From: Physcomitrium patens | Lineage: Eukaryota > Streptophyta > Bryopsida > Funariales > Funariaceae | DNA: 64,000 bases | Direction of reading: 5' to 3' | Assembly: GCF_000002425.4 (NCBI RefSeq) | Contig: NC_037253.1 | Location: 435,169-499,168 of the forward strand | In this document: positions 49,980-63,300 of the stretch, piece by piece | Position numbering within the stretch: position 1 is the first letter of the stretch | How the letters are laid out: every line of letters starts with the position of its first letter | The notes under the pieces: generated by a model | The model's input: only the letters and a program-made list of their open reading frames with translations | The model's database searches: none | Told to the model about the DNA's origin: nothing | Translations under genes and position numbers: made by a program

Positions 49980-52900
49980 ACCTTATTTTATAATAAATAT
50001 TTTTTAGGACTAAAAGATTTATAAAAATTATAACTTATTAGATTTAAAAGCCTCAATTTTCTTTATTAAATAAACATATTTTAAAAAATTAAAAAAATCT
50101 TTAGTTAAAAAACTAAGCTTGTATATGTAAAAGTCATAAACTTTTGTTTGTCTTTTGGAGATGTTTCTTATAGAACTATTTCTTTATATTTTAGAATTAA
50201 TGGTTATAATAGCTTAGTAATATTTATTTTTATTAGATGTTCTTTAAATTTAGTCATTATAGGTTTATTATAGCTAAAGAAATATAATCCTCAAATAAAA
50301 TAGAATTTTTATAATCTTTATGTTTTTCATAGCATAATTTAGACTTTTATCATCAAAATAAAAAGTCATAAGTTTAGTATATTCAAATCATTATTGATAA
50401 GTACAAGTTATTTTATATATGCTACAAAAAGAATCACATTTTGTTATTTATGTCACATCTATTTTTGTTAGTAGAAAAACTTTAAGTGAAATTTTAAGCT
50501 AGTAAAAGGATTATAGTTGAATATTTTAGAAGAATAATATATTTATTATTTCATAACATTGTCTTTAAGATTGCTTGGTTGATCTTCCAAAAAGAGCTCA
50601 ACTGCCACTTGGACCAATTTATAATTCATTACAAAAAGACTTAGTTGCATTTAAGAAATATATCAATGAAAACTTTTCCAAGAGCTTTATATACTATTTA
50701 AAAACTTTAATAGGAGCTTCTATCTTGTTTGTGAACAAAAAAGACCAATTATTTTAGATGTGTGTATATTATCAAGAATCCAATAAGATCACCATCAAAA
50801 CTAGATATATTTTAATTTTGATATCAAGACTTTTTCATTAATTAAATTAAACAAAGATCTATACCAAAATATATCTATAAAGAACATACAATGTAGTATA
50901 CATTAAAAAAAGAGATGAATAGAAGACTTTATTTTGAACCAAGTATAGACATTTTGATTATAATATCATGCCTTTTAGACTAAAAAAATCTACCTAATTA
51001 TTTTTAACATCTAATGAATGATTTTTTTTCATAATTTTTAGATAATTTTTATATTTATNNNNNNNNNNNNNNNNNNNNNNNNNNNNNNNNNNNNNNNNNN
51101 NNNNNNNNNNNNNNNNNNNNNNNNNNNNNNNNNNNNNNNNNNNNNNNNNNNNNNNNNNAAAAAAATATGAATAAAATAAAAAAGCTAAAGCATTATTTGA
51201 AGCTTTGAACATAGTTTTTACAACAATCTTAATATTGTAATGTATTAATTCTTTTTAGGAAATTTTTATAAAAAAATACATCAAGATTTATCTTATATAA
51301 AATATTATTATAAATGATAGAAGATGATAAACTTTACTTATTAGCTTTTTATTCAAGAAAGTTTTTAATAGCCAAGAGCAACTATAAGATCTACAACAAT
51401 AATTTTTTTGATAATTATAGATTCATTTCAAGAATGATACTATTATTCAAAAAGTACTTCTAATTCAGTAATTATTTATATAGTTTACAAGGACCTTAAA
51501 TATTTCATATCAGCATATATTTTAAATTATTACCAAATCCATTAAAATATGTCTTTTTCAAGATTTGAATTTAAAATCACTTATCAATTGAAAAAATAAC
51601 AAAATTTTTTGGATTTCTTTATTAGATATTTTTATTTCACGCCAATAGAAAAAAAATGCAACTTTTGGTTAATAACAAATAGTTAATTGAAGTAAAAGTT
51701 ATTTCATCTTTAATCAATAAAATCAACATTATTTATTGATTCAACTTTTTTTTAATCAAATTCAATCAAGTATGTCTTCAAATCTTCTTGTGTATGATAT
51801 TAAAAATGATCTATTTAAATCTTATGATATTTTTATGTTTGAGTTCAAGAAAATTCTATTCTATTTTTAGAAATACTTATATATTTTAAAAATTAAAGTA
51901 TAATTACATACTTTTCAACCTTGTCACAATTTTTCAGTTGTAAGATAATTTGGATACAATAAGACTTTGGTATTAATATCAAGAGATTATTGTTGGCCTC
52001 AAATATAAAAGATAATTAATGATTTTTTATAATCATATGATATTTTTTTAAGATCAAAAACTCCATGTTATCAATCTTATGGACTTCTTTAGCCATTACT
52101 TATATAAAAAAAATCATAATTTTTTGTTTTTGTATAATATATCATAAATCTTCCTATTACAAATTTTTATGAGTGTATATTTGTGATACTAGATTGTTTC
52201 ATCAAAATAGCACATTTTATACCATGTGCAAAAATTATTATATATAAAAAAAGAACTAAATTTTTTCTTAATAATATCTATTGCTATTATAAATTATCAA
52301 AGAATATTATATTCAGTAAAAAGATTCAATTTGTATGAAGATTTTAGAAAATCTTTTTTAAGATATTGAAAGTAGATATAAAACTATCTTCAATTTTCAT
52401 CCTTAAATTGATAGATAAACAACATAAATAAATCAAGTTTTAAAGTAGTATTTAAGATGTACTATTAAATACCATTAAGATAGTTAGAAAATTCTTTTGT
52501 AATTGACAAAGTTTTTTTTTATAATAACATGATATATTCTTCTATTCAACAAATATTTTTTTTACTAATTGTGATTATTATCCAAAATTTAATATTTTTT
52601 ATTTTTCAAAGATTGATAATTTAAAAATATATATTTGAAAAATTATTCATCAAAGCTAAATATAATAATAAAGATATAAGTAAAAATAATTTAAGAATAA
52701 CAAAAAATTAGTGAATATTTTTATTGTAAGGAATAATATTTATTTTATATTTATAATAAGATATGATTATTTTATTATCATATCAAGACTAATAACTTTA
52801 ATAAAAAATTAAATTATAATAGATTTTGACTATTTTTTTATTTTTAAGTAGATCTATTTAGTTTCTTATTGATTATATCTACTAGATTTTTTGAAAATCT

Positions 52901-53034
52901 ATCTCATATTTCATGTATCTTTTTTTAAGCCATATAATACAATAAATATATTAAAAAGAAGACAAATACGACTTCTTTCTATAGAAGTAGATAATAATCA
53001 AGAATTTAATGTCAAAAAAGTTTTAGACTTAAGA
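49980..53034 (+). mobile_element. Element E1: decayed B-family pol, interrupted by the assembly gap
   Basis: It follows B pol from protease (about 50000), reverse transcriptase (about 50570-50760, reading LPLGPIYN and GASILFVNKKD), RNase H and integrase to the beginning of the chromodomain (about 52890-53030, IFHVSFFKPYN and IEVDNNQEFNVKKVLD). It has no 5' LTR or gag, and it stops inside the chromodomain where element E2 begins. Many breaks. Confidence 0.7.
51059..51158. other. Assembly gap of 100 N
   Basis: Exactly 100 unknown bases within element E1, probably a fixed-size scaffold gap. The true length is unknown. Confidence 0.99.
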
Positions 53035-56000
53035 TTCATTATCCTTGATAGTTTGATAAGAGTGCCAACTTATTATTCTTGATGTGTTGTAGAAGTGAGT
53101 GGATTATTCTACTTCTATTATTATATTTTAAAAATTGTAGACTACCCATCTTTAAACAATTAAATTTAGTTTTTTAACATTGATTTTTTCCTTAAAAAAA
53201 TAAAGCATCCCTCTTTATAAAATAAATTATTTAATATTAGAGGTTATAGATTATTTTTATTTAATTTTATTTTTTTAATATTATTTGAATTGTCTATAGA
53301 AAAAAAATTATAGATGCTACTCTCAATAGAAGTGAAAATAGATTTACAACTATTACAAATCTTCATAAGGTTGTCAATAATTTAAGAATAGAAATTTCAT
53401 ATAAGAATTTTTTATAAGAAATTTCATATAAGAAATTTTATATATTTCTTATAAGAATCATAGAGGTATTATTCCTACACATATAAAAGAAGTCCAAAAT
53501 CTATGCCAAGAAGTTGTATAGTTCAAAGAAGCAAGTATATCAGCTTTATAATCAAATTTAAAAAATCTTATTTTTACAAGTACAAAAGAAGCAAGGTTTT
53601 ATATGATTGAGAAGTTTAATGGAACAAGATCCAAATTTCAAGGATTTTTTGCAAAAAATTAAGATCTATTTGAAGTTATATCCTTTCCAATACCTTGATG
53701 TATTTATTCAAGTTGGATTTATATGTGTATTTCTATTAGAAAGTGATTTCTCTTAGTTTTTACCTTGAATAAAAAAAGTTTCACAACTATTCTATATCTT
53801 AAATTCAATTTTGAAAGTATTTACAACTACAATTGGAGAAAGTAATTGAAAAAAGATAGCATAGACCAAGTTTATATGACTATAATAAGGATCATGTTCA
53901 CCCACCACATATACTATTGAATTACAAAATCTTACTTACAATGTGGATTAGAATGACAAAGTCTTTATCAATCAATTTCAATATGGATTAAAAAATAATA
54001 TCAAAAATTTATTATTGATAATATTAAGAGCAGATTCATTACAATAATTTATTACTTAAGCCATTCCATGTGACAATTGATTCTTTGAAAGATGCTATAA
54101 ATAAAGATTTGATTGAAAAAATATAAATCAAGCTATAGGAATACTTTTAAGTTTTTGAAAGCTTACTTATGTAAGCTAGAACCTATACAAATTGATATGA
54201 CACGTTTTAAATTTCTTATTGAGTAAGAAAAGATTCATCATTTTTAAGAAGGTTTGTGCTTATATTATAGAGAATCCAAACCTATTGCTCAATATTGTCC
54301 AAAAAAAAAAAAAAATTCAAAATAACAAATATATTTGCCAAAGAGGATAATGTATCAAAAAATAAGTTTTTTTCAGTTAAAATAGACACCGTGAGGCTAG
54401 AATCTCACATGACTCCTAATAAAGGTCATATTTTCTTTTGAGATTCCTCATCTTATTTTACAATAGAAATTTTTTTAGGACCAAAAAATCACAAAGTCTT
54501 AACTTTATTAGATTTAGGAACCTTAGTCTGTTTTTATAGATAAAGACTTTCTCAAAAAATTAAAAATATTGTTAATCAAGAAAATTAAACTTGTATATGT
54601 AAATGTCATAGATGGTCATTTGCTATCTTTTGAAGATGTTATTCATAAGATTTTTCTTTTAGATGTAATAATTAAAGATCATAATAACATAGTAATATTT
54701 AACGTAATAAGAACTCCTTCCAATCTAATTATTTTAGAATAATTTTAATTAAAAAATATATAATCTTTAAATAGATTAAATTTTATGATATACCACATCT
54801 CTTTTTAATGGTAGAAAAATATCAAGTAATATTCTTAGCTAATATCAAGATTTCTAAGATATTCTTGAAAAAAAGAATATAAATATTCTTCTAAATCATC
54901 AATCCTATGATTGTTCAATTGATTTGTAAGGAGCTAAACCACCATTCAAACCAATCTACAACTTATTAAAAAATGAGTTAGTTGCACTAAAAGAGTATAT
55001 TAACAAAAACTTGGCTAAAAACTTCAAATGCCATTTAAATCTCTAACAAGAGTTTCTATCTTATTTGTAAAGAAAAAGAATGAATCTATACAGATGTACA
55101 TAGACTATCAAAGACTTAATAAGATCACCATTAAAAATAGACATCTCCTATCTATAATTTTAGAACTTCTTAATCAACTCAATCAAGCAAAGATCCATAT
55201 AAAAATAGATCTACAAAGAGTATACAATCTGATTTGTATTAAAAAATGAAATGAATTGAAGATTATTTTTTAAACAAAAGATAGATATTTTGAAAATAAA
55301 GTCATATCTTTTGGACTCACAAATACATCAGCTATTTTTTAATATTTCATAAATGATGTTTTTTGTGAGTACTTAATCATTTTGTTGTTCGTTCTTGAAA
55401 TGACATTCTAATCTACTCTAAAAATACAAAAGAACATGGACTTCATATTCATTGTGTATTACAAAAACTTAGAGATATGGAATTATATGCTAAGTTAGAA
55501 ATGTATTTCACACTACTTAAGTTGACTTTTTAAGATATATGATTTCTAACAAGAACTAATGATAGATCCAAAGAAGGTTTAGACTATCATAGATTGAAAG
55601 ATTCCAAAAACAATCAAAGATGTCCAATATTTTTTGAAATTTGCCAATTATTAAAAGATCTTTATCAAAAAAAATTTTCAAGTTGCAGCTCCTCTCATAC
55701 ATGTAACATGTAAAGACAAACTTGAGTGGAGTAATGAATGTGAAGCATCTTTTAAAACTTTAAAGATAGTATTTATTTCTTCGGCAATTTTGTATTGTAT
55801 CAATTTTTTTAAGATATTCTTTATGAAAATAGATACATCAAACTTTACAATAGGTATTATTTTATCACATATGGAAATAGATGACAAGCTCCATGTAATA
55901 GCTTTTTATTCCAAGAAATTTTAAATAATTGAGATTAACTATAAAATCTACAACAAAAAAACTTCTTACAATTATAGATTTATTTCAAGAATGGCATTAT

Positions 56001-58348
56001 TATTTAAAAGGCGCCTTGAGACTAGCCATTGCATATATAAATAAAAAGAATCTTAAATACTTCATATCAGCATGTATTTTGAATTTTTGCCAAGTATATT
56101 AGAACATGTTTTTATCAAGATCTGATTTCAAGATCACTTATTGACCCAAAAAAATAACAAGGTTTGTTAGAAATTCTTTTTAGACATTCTTATCTTATAC
56201 CAAAAAAAGATGCATCTTTTAATCAATAAAGAAAAATTCTCTTGAAGTCAAAGCATTTTTATCTTCAAGCAATATAATCAACATTGATTGTTGATTCAAT
56301 CTTTTTCAAGTAAGTTCAATAGAGTATGTCTTGTAAACTTCTTATTTATGAAATTAAAAATAAGTCTTTCAAGTCTCATAATTTTTTTAAATTCAAATTT
56401 AAGAATAATTTATTCTATTTTGAAAGACAATTATACATTCCAAAAGGCAAAGCATAATTATATATTCTTCAACTCATCATGATTTTCCAATAGTCAGATA
56501 TTTAAGATACAATAAGTCTTTGGAAGTAATATCTAGATTTTTTTGGTGTCTTCAAATATAAAAAGAAGCCAAAGGCTTTGTACAATCATATAATATTTAT
56601 TCAAGATCTAAAACTCCTTGTTATTGATCTTATAGACTTTTTCAACCATTACCTATTTTAAAACAATTATAGTCTTTTTTTTCTATAGATTTTATCATAG
56701 ATCTTTTAGTCTTAAGTTTGTATGATCTTATATCCATGATAGTAGGTAATTTTAATAAGATGGTACATTTTGTACCATATATAAAATCTATTATAAATAA
56801 AAAAAAAAAATAGCTAAATTTATTTTTGACAGTATCTATTGCTATCATAAATTGTTCAAGGATATAATATTTGATAGGAGGATTCAATTTGTATCAAGGT
56901 TTTGGAGAACCCTTTTTAAGATTTTAAAGATAGATATAAAGCTCTATTTGGCTTTTTATCTATAAATTGATGAATAAACAAAATGGATGAATCAAAATTT
57001 AGAGTAGTATTTGAGGTATAAGATCAACTATCATTAAGATGATTAAGCAACTCTTTTGCCATTGGCAGAGTTTAAATATAATAATTTAGTATATTCTTCT
57101 ATTCAAAAAATAACTTTCTTTGAAAATATCAATTATGGTTATCAACCACAACTTAATACTTTTGACTTTTCAAAAGTTGAATCTTACGGCAAAAGATTTA
57201 GCAAATTTTTTTTCAAAGTTATATGCAACAATGAAGGTATAATTGAAGAAAGCTCAAGAATAATAAAAGATCAATGCAGATACCTATTGCAAAGAACAAC
57301 CACAATTCAACATGGAAGATAAGATATGGTTATTTTATTTTAATATCAAGACTACTTGTTTTAATGACAAGTTGGACTATTGTAGGTTTGAACCTTTTCT
57401 TATTTGTGAATAAGTCAATCCTATTACTTATTAATTATATTTTTTAGAATCTATGAAGATCCATCTTATATTCTACATATCTCTTTTTGAGCAATATCAG
57501 ACAATGAATATCTCAAGAAGAAGACAAATGCCACCTCTTCTTATAAAAGTGGATAAGAATAAGGAATTTGAGATGGAAGAAGTCTTAGATTCAAGGCAGC
57601 ACCAAAAATAGTTTAAAAAAATCTTGTTTATTGGTACAAATATGATATTACTGAATGCACATAGGAGCTAGCAAAAAATCTTGTAAATGAAATGAAGAAG
57701 ATTGAAGCTTTTCATCAATGACATCCATTAAAATCAAAATGAAGAAAAGCAAGATCCATAAAAGATGATAATCGCTTCTTATGGAACTTCTCTTTAAGAA
57801 AGAAGATAATATTATGGACATATGTATTTATTCCAAAAATTATCTATATGATTAAGTAGAAGTAAGTAAAAATAGATGAATTTCATAATATGTCTTAAAA
57901 AAGCTTCTTAGAAACTTCATAGATGCAATTTTGACTTTACACATGTTTATAATTGATTGATAGGTCAAAAACTTAGTCAACAAGTTAACCACATATTACA
58001 TATGTTGGTAGCTTGTGAAACAAGCTAATCATGTGGCACACAAATAGAAAACTTGGCTTTCCAATTAAGATATGTGTCTTGCAAAGTCAACACATGTTCG
58101 AAATCATATGGAATATTGCTATGTAGCTCTTAATTAGATAGTATATATGGAGGCAAGAATAAAGCCTTTTTCACTCTTGTCAATACCGTTCTTATCTTTA
58201 GTCTCATTGTAAGACTTTCTAATCTTTTTGGCTTTGACAATAGCCATTCTAATCCAATATATTACTATCTTTGAGTGATTTCTTAAACATTTTGAATGAC
58301 AAAAGAGTATATTGAGGATTTTTTTTTTCAAGATTCATGTCTTTGACA
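53035..58348 (+). mobile_element. Element E2: decayed chromovirus with 3' LTR
   Basis: It begins with only the last bases of an LTR (CCTTGATAG), then a leader with the self-priming region (TTTGATAAGAGT), gag (about 53390-54320, knuckle region near 54260), protease (about 54490), reverse transcriptase (about 54950-55350), RNase H (about 55830-56060), integrase (about 56430-57150), chromodomain (about 57555-57725) and a 3' LTR (57810-58348). The stretch between chromodomain and LTR is about 85 bases and lacks the extra frame present in A and B. Many breaks; old. Confidence 0.75.
57810..58348 (+). repeat. Element E2 3' LTR (about 539 bp)
   Basis: It aligns along its length with the B LTR, including GTATATATGGAG (TATA region) and an intact ACTCTTGTCAA word near 58175. 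It ends CTTTGACA. Confidence 0.7.
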
Positions 58349-60085
58349 AGATTCTTATTTCATATTGTTATATCTCACATAACCTCTATACAACTTAAAT
58401 TGACAAGAAATTACTTCTATGCTTAGGATTTATTTGGCAGCCTAATATTTAATTCTAATATTAAACCAAAAAATATTTTTTTTATTTTTAGCAATTAATA
58501 ATTTATTTTTATTTTTTTGAAACAATTTTTTTTTATGAAAAAATAATATAATTTTTTTTTATTTAATAAAATATTCATTATCTCTTTTTCAACTTCCACC
58601 TTTTTTTAAAGCAAAGAATGAAAAATATGCATAAAAAATAAACTTATTATTAGCCATCTATAAAAAGGTCATATGAGATGTAATAATATCAATTAAGGAT
58701 GTAGTGTTAAAATTTTTTTATTTATATCATATTAATACTCTACTTTAAGTACTGACCATTAAACAATTGTCCTTATTTGTAAATATAGTTTTTGCTATTC
58801 AAATATATGTTTATTATATGAATTTAAAATAAACATAAAAAATATTTTTAAATAATTTAGATTCTAAATTAAATCAAATCGACAATCCAACATGTAATAT
58901 TAGACAAATTACTAAAATTGTATATAATATTTGCTTCTTTAAAATATATTAGATTCACATAAATTTATTTTAAAACTAATATAAATTTATTATATTTATT
59001 TTTAAAATAAAATTTTAATAAGTAAATCTTTGATTTTTTTATTATTATCATTACAATCATTCAAATGTTTTACCTCACTTTTATACTATGAGGTATCATG
59101 GTAAACATAACACAAGGATGAATATGTAACAAACAAATCACAATGTCGAGGCGAGTGAACAATGATGAGCGAATTATAATCACCTACCTATAGCTTGGCT
59201 ATAATTGTACAGAGATATTCTGAACGTCTCCTTGATAGTGATTGGTACAAGAGAAAGAAGTGATCTCAGTATAATTCTCCTAGAGAAGGGAAAGTACTAC
59301 ATGCATAAATAGCATCCTCCTTTTTTGTATGAAATTTTCTTCTGGCTAGTTCATTTGATATTTCCTGAATGTAGCTGCTGAAAATTTTCGTCTGGATCCT
59401 CTTTTTTAATATTCCTTATCTATTGGTCCATTCAAGAGAAGAAACAACAACTGATAGAATTTACACTCAAGTAGGAGTGAAGAAAGAAAGCTTCTATTAG
59501 AAATATCGATCTTAGAGTATTGTAGTTGTGTGTTGTTCCTTAAAAAAGCTATGTCAGATAATTGTGCCAATATGTTGGCCTTGGGCTTGTAGTGAAGTCA
59601 CAGTGCGGGGGTTCTTATTGCCGTGGTGTTGTTTAGGGAAAGACTTGGCAATAACTGAATACAGAATCAAACATCAATTTCCAATATTGTGAGGAGCTGA
59701 ACACAACCAACTTCTGCTATAGCACGTATTATTAGCTCAAGAAGACACACTCTACATGTTTGAATTTCTAAGGATACAAAATTGATTTGGAATTTTATAA
59801 AAATGATACATATATTTACACGGTTAGAGATTATACAAGTTTTGTTGGAGAAAAAACTAGAGGTATAAACCTGTTGCTTGGCAAGGTGGGCCGAGAGTAT
59901 TCCACGGCTCATTGATGTGATCTTGTGAAATTAATCTTTATTCTCTACTATGGAGTTTGACCAGTACGAGCTGTATTTAGACTTTAGGCTTGTATCAGAG
60001 TCGACATGGTCTTTGTTCTAGAGCTGTTAGCATCGCTGACCATGAACTCAAAGGATTACTGAAATCCACTCAGTTATTTTGTTCT
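58349..60085. other. Intergenic: AT-rich, then a moderate-GC stretch without a recognised gene
   Basis: 58349-59080 is AT-rich. 59080-60085 is richer in GC and has a promoter-like CATAAATAG at about 59303, but none of its short frames, including 59667-59912 on the minus strand, shows protein character that I recognise. Confidence 0.35.
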
Positions 60086-60357
60086 TGTTGAGAATGTTTA
60101 GAAAGACTTAAGAGTAATAGTAAATCATACATACACATAAGAGTAGTAGTAAGTCATACACATAAGAAAGTTTCTAAGGAGAGAGAGCTTCACACTCAAA
60201 AATCTATTGATTTGGTTGTGTCTCATATACAAGAAGAAAAAATGGGAGAGAATAAACAATACTTCTCCACTAGACTCTAAATATTGTAGCTATGGTATTT
60301 ATTGTAGTCTACAGTAAATATTATGGAGATCACCAACTACATTTAATGATCTCAACA
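60086..60357 (-). repeat. Copia 3' LTR (about 272 bp)
   Basis: On the plus strand it runs TGTTGAGAATG to GATCTCAACA, with inverted TGTTGAGA/TCTCAACA ends. An AAGGAGGAA purine tract on the minus strand adjoins its inner edge. The partner LTR lies beyond the window. Confidence 0.8.
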
Positions 60358-63300
60358 TTCCTCCTTGCTCATCATAATATTTATATAATATAAAATTTGT
60401 ATAGAATCATAATCTATACTTTTCTATGATCTTGCAAGATCAACAATTGTTGCCTCATTAAAACCTTATTTAGAAAAAATTTATTTTATTTAAGGACAAA
60501 ATCATAAATAAAGAAAAAAGAGTACAACATCATTTTCTTTAATTATTTAAAGAACTCATTACATTTCTTATTCAAGAAAAGTAAGTCACCGCATACCAAT
60601 GCCATAAGTAAGTCGACAATGGTTGGTTAATGGGAGAGCTTTGGTGATGAGATCAGCAAGGTTATTTGTAGATTCAATTTTCTTAATTATAAGTGCTTGA
60701 TCAGTAATCAAGTCATGAGTATAACTAAAATACTTTAGATCAATATGCTTTGTCCTCTCACCTTTAATGAAACCAACTTGCATCTATGCAATACAAGCAC
60801 TATTATTTTCATGCAAGATAGTTGAAGAATCATCATATGAAAATCCACAGTTTGTTTGAATGAATTTATCAATTGATCGTAACCAAATACATTCTCGAGA
60901 TGCTTCATGTAAGGCAATAATTTCTGCATGGTTGGATGAAGTTACAGTTATTATTTGTTTCACTGATTTCCATGATATTGCAGCTCCATGTCTTAAAAAT
61001 ACATATCCTATTTGAGATTTAGCTGTTGCAATATCAGATTTATATCCTGCATCATAATATTCAACCAATTTTGGATCTGCAGATTTTGTGTAGTATAATC
61101 TAAAGTCTTTAGTATCTTTTAAATAACGTAATAAATGTTTGATGTCATTCCAATGTCGTAGTGTTGGACGTGCACTATGTCTTGTAAGAACACTAACTGC
61201 AAATGCAATATCTGCTCTTATAGATGTAGCTAAATACAAAAGTCCTCCAACCGCTGCGAGGTATAGATATTGGTCTCTCAATATTTCCTCCTCCTCCTCG
61301 CATAGACGGTATGGATCATGACCATCACGACTACGTCCAACAATTGGTGTGGACAATGAATAAGCATCAATCATATTAAATCTTTGCAAGATTCATCTAA
61401 TATACGTTAGTTGGTAGAGAAAAATACTACCATCTGTAAGATGCATAATATGAAGACCAATGCAAAAAGTTATTTTTCCTAGCATTTTCATCTCAAATTT
61501 ATGTATAAATAGGTTTGTAGCTGTAATACATACAGATGTAGTGCCCACTAGGTTAAGATCATAAACATATATAGCGATGATCACAAAACCAATTTTATCT
61601 CGTTTGATAAATCACCAAGGGATTAGTGGATCACTTATAAAATTATTTGTAATTAAATAATCTCGAAGACGTTGATACTACATTTGTCCAAATTCTTTTA
61701 AACCATACAAGGCCTTTTATAATTTAATACCACGATATTTTCTTAGAGCGGGTTGATTTGATGTTCTTGTTTTTAAGTTAGGTGGAACTTTCATATAAAT
61801 ATTTGCATCAAGAGAACCATATAGATATACAGTAACTACATCCATCAGATGCATCTCAAGGGTAGTATGAATTATCATTCCAATAATATATCAAAATGTA
61901 ATTGAATCCATAACTAGAGAATATGTGGATTTATAATCATGCCAAATTGTTGAGCAAATCCTTGAGCAACAAGACGAGCTTTATAGCGATTTATTTGGCC
62001 TTGAGTATCTTGCTTGCATATTAATATTATTTTATATTCCACGGGGCGAGATGTAAGAGTGTCTACAATTGGATCAAAGACTTTCTTCTTACGCAAAGAG
62101 GCATATTCCTCCTCAATAGCAGTTTTCTATTTTGACCAATCTGAGCGACGCATCGCCTCTTCGATGGTTTGAGGTTGAGGATCATCTTCCTTGCAAGAAA
62201 GGGCTTCTATAATCATATATGCAAATGATTCATCTACCATAATAGATGGTCTATCCCAAATATCATCTATATCACAATACAGAATAGATAATTCTTTACT
62301 CAACTTATTTTTATTTCTTCCAATTCCAAGATAGTTTTTCATAGGAATTGAAGGTACATTATGCATGGATATATCATCATGAATTGGTAGTCCTGCAAGA
62401 TGAGTGGTAATTTCTTGAGAAATAATATAAGTATTAATTAATTTTATAGCTTTCTTCTTACGTGGTTGCTTATCTGGTCTACAAATTCTTTTAATTGTTG
62501 TTGTTATAACTTGAGGTATTGTAATCAATGGCACTGCAATCTGAGCCTCATTAATAGGAACTCTTGTAATTCTAAGTGCATCATTGAAGCCATCAGGTGT
62601 TTCATCTGCAATCCGTATTAAATACAAAATCTTAGCAACTTCAGTTTCTTTCAAAGATGTCTTAGGATCGGGATTCATTGTAAACGTTTTTGGTGCTTCA
62701 AATATGAATACTTTATTTCTTCGTTGATTGGATACTCCTCTTTGAAGAGATGGAAATACAGTTTCTTTAAACGGCAATTTTACAAACGTGCACGTAATAA
62801 TGTGCCAGTTGATGGATCAACAATACGAATAATGCTTGGTGAATCAAAACCAACATATATGCCTTCTTGTCGATGAGCTCCAATGGTACGTCGTTGAGGT
62901 TTTGGTACTGGAATCCAAGCACAACAACCAAATATTCGTAAGTGAGATATATTTGGAACATGATCCAAAATGAGTTCATGTGGTGAAATAATTTCAAGAG
63001 AAGAAGGGTGGAGGCGTATTAATGTTGTAGCATGTAAAACTGCATGACCCCACATAGATGCAGGTAGATTTGCGTGAAGGGAGAGTGGCCGGGTAATGAG
63101 TTGTATATGCTTTATAAATGACTCTGCAAGTCCATTTTGAGCATGTTCATATGGAACACAATATATCAACTCGATTCCTGTTGCAATACAATAGTCTTCA
63201 AAAGACTTTGATGCGAATTCTTTTGCATTATCCATACGTAATGTTTTTATAGGATAATCAGGAAAATGTACTCGAAAGTGAATAAGCATAGATATAAGAT

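Noticed and set aside
59667-59912. 81-codon minus-strand frame as a host gene
   Set aside because: No recognisable motif, no supporting exon, and composition is not distinct from the flanks.
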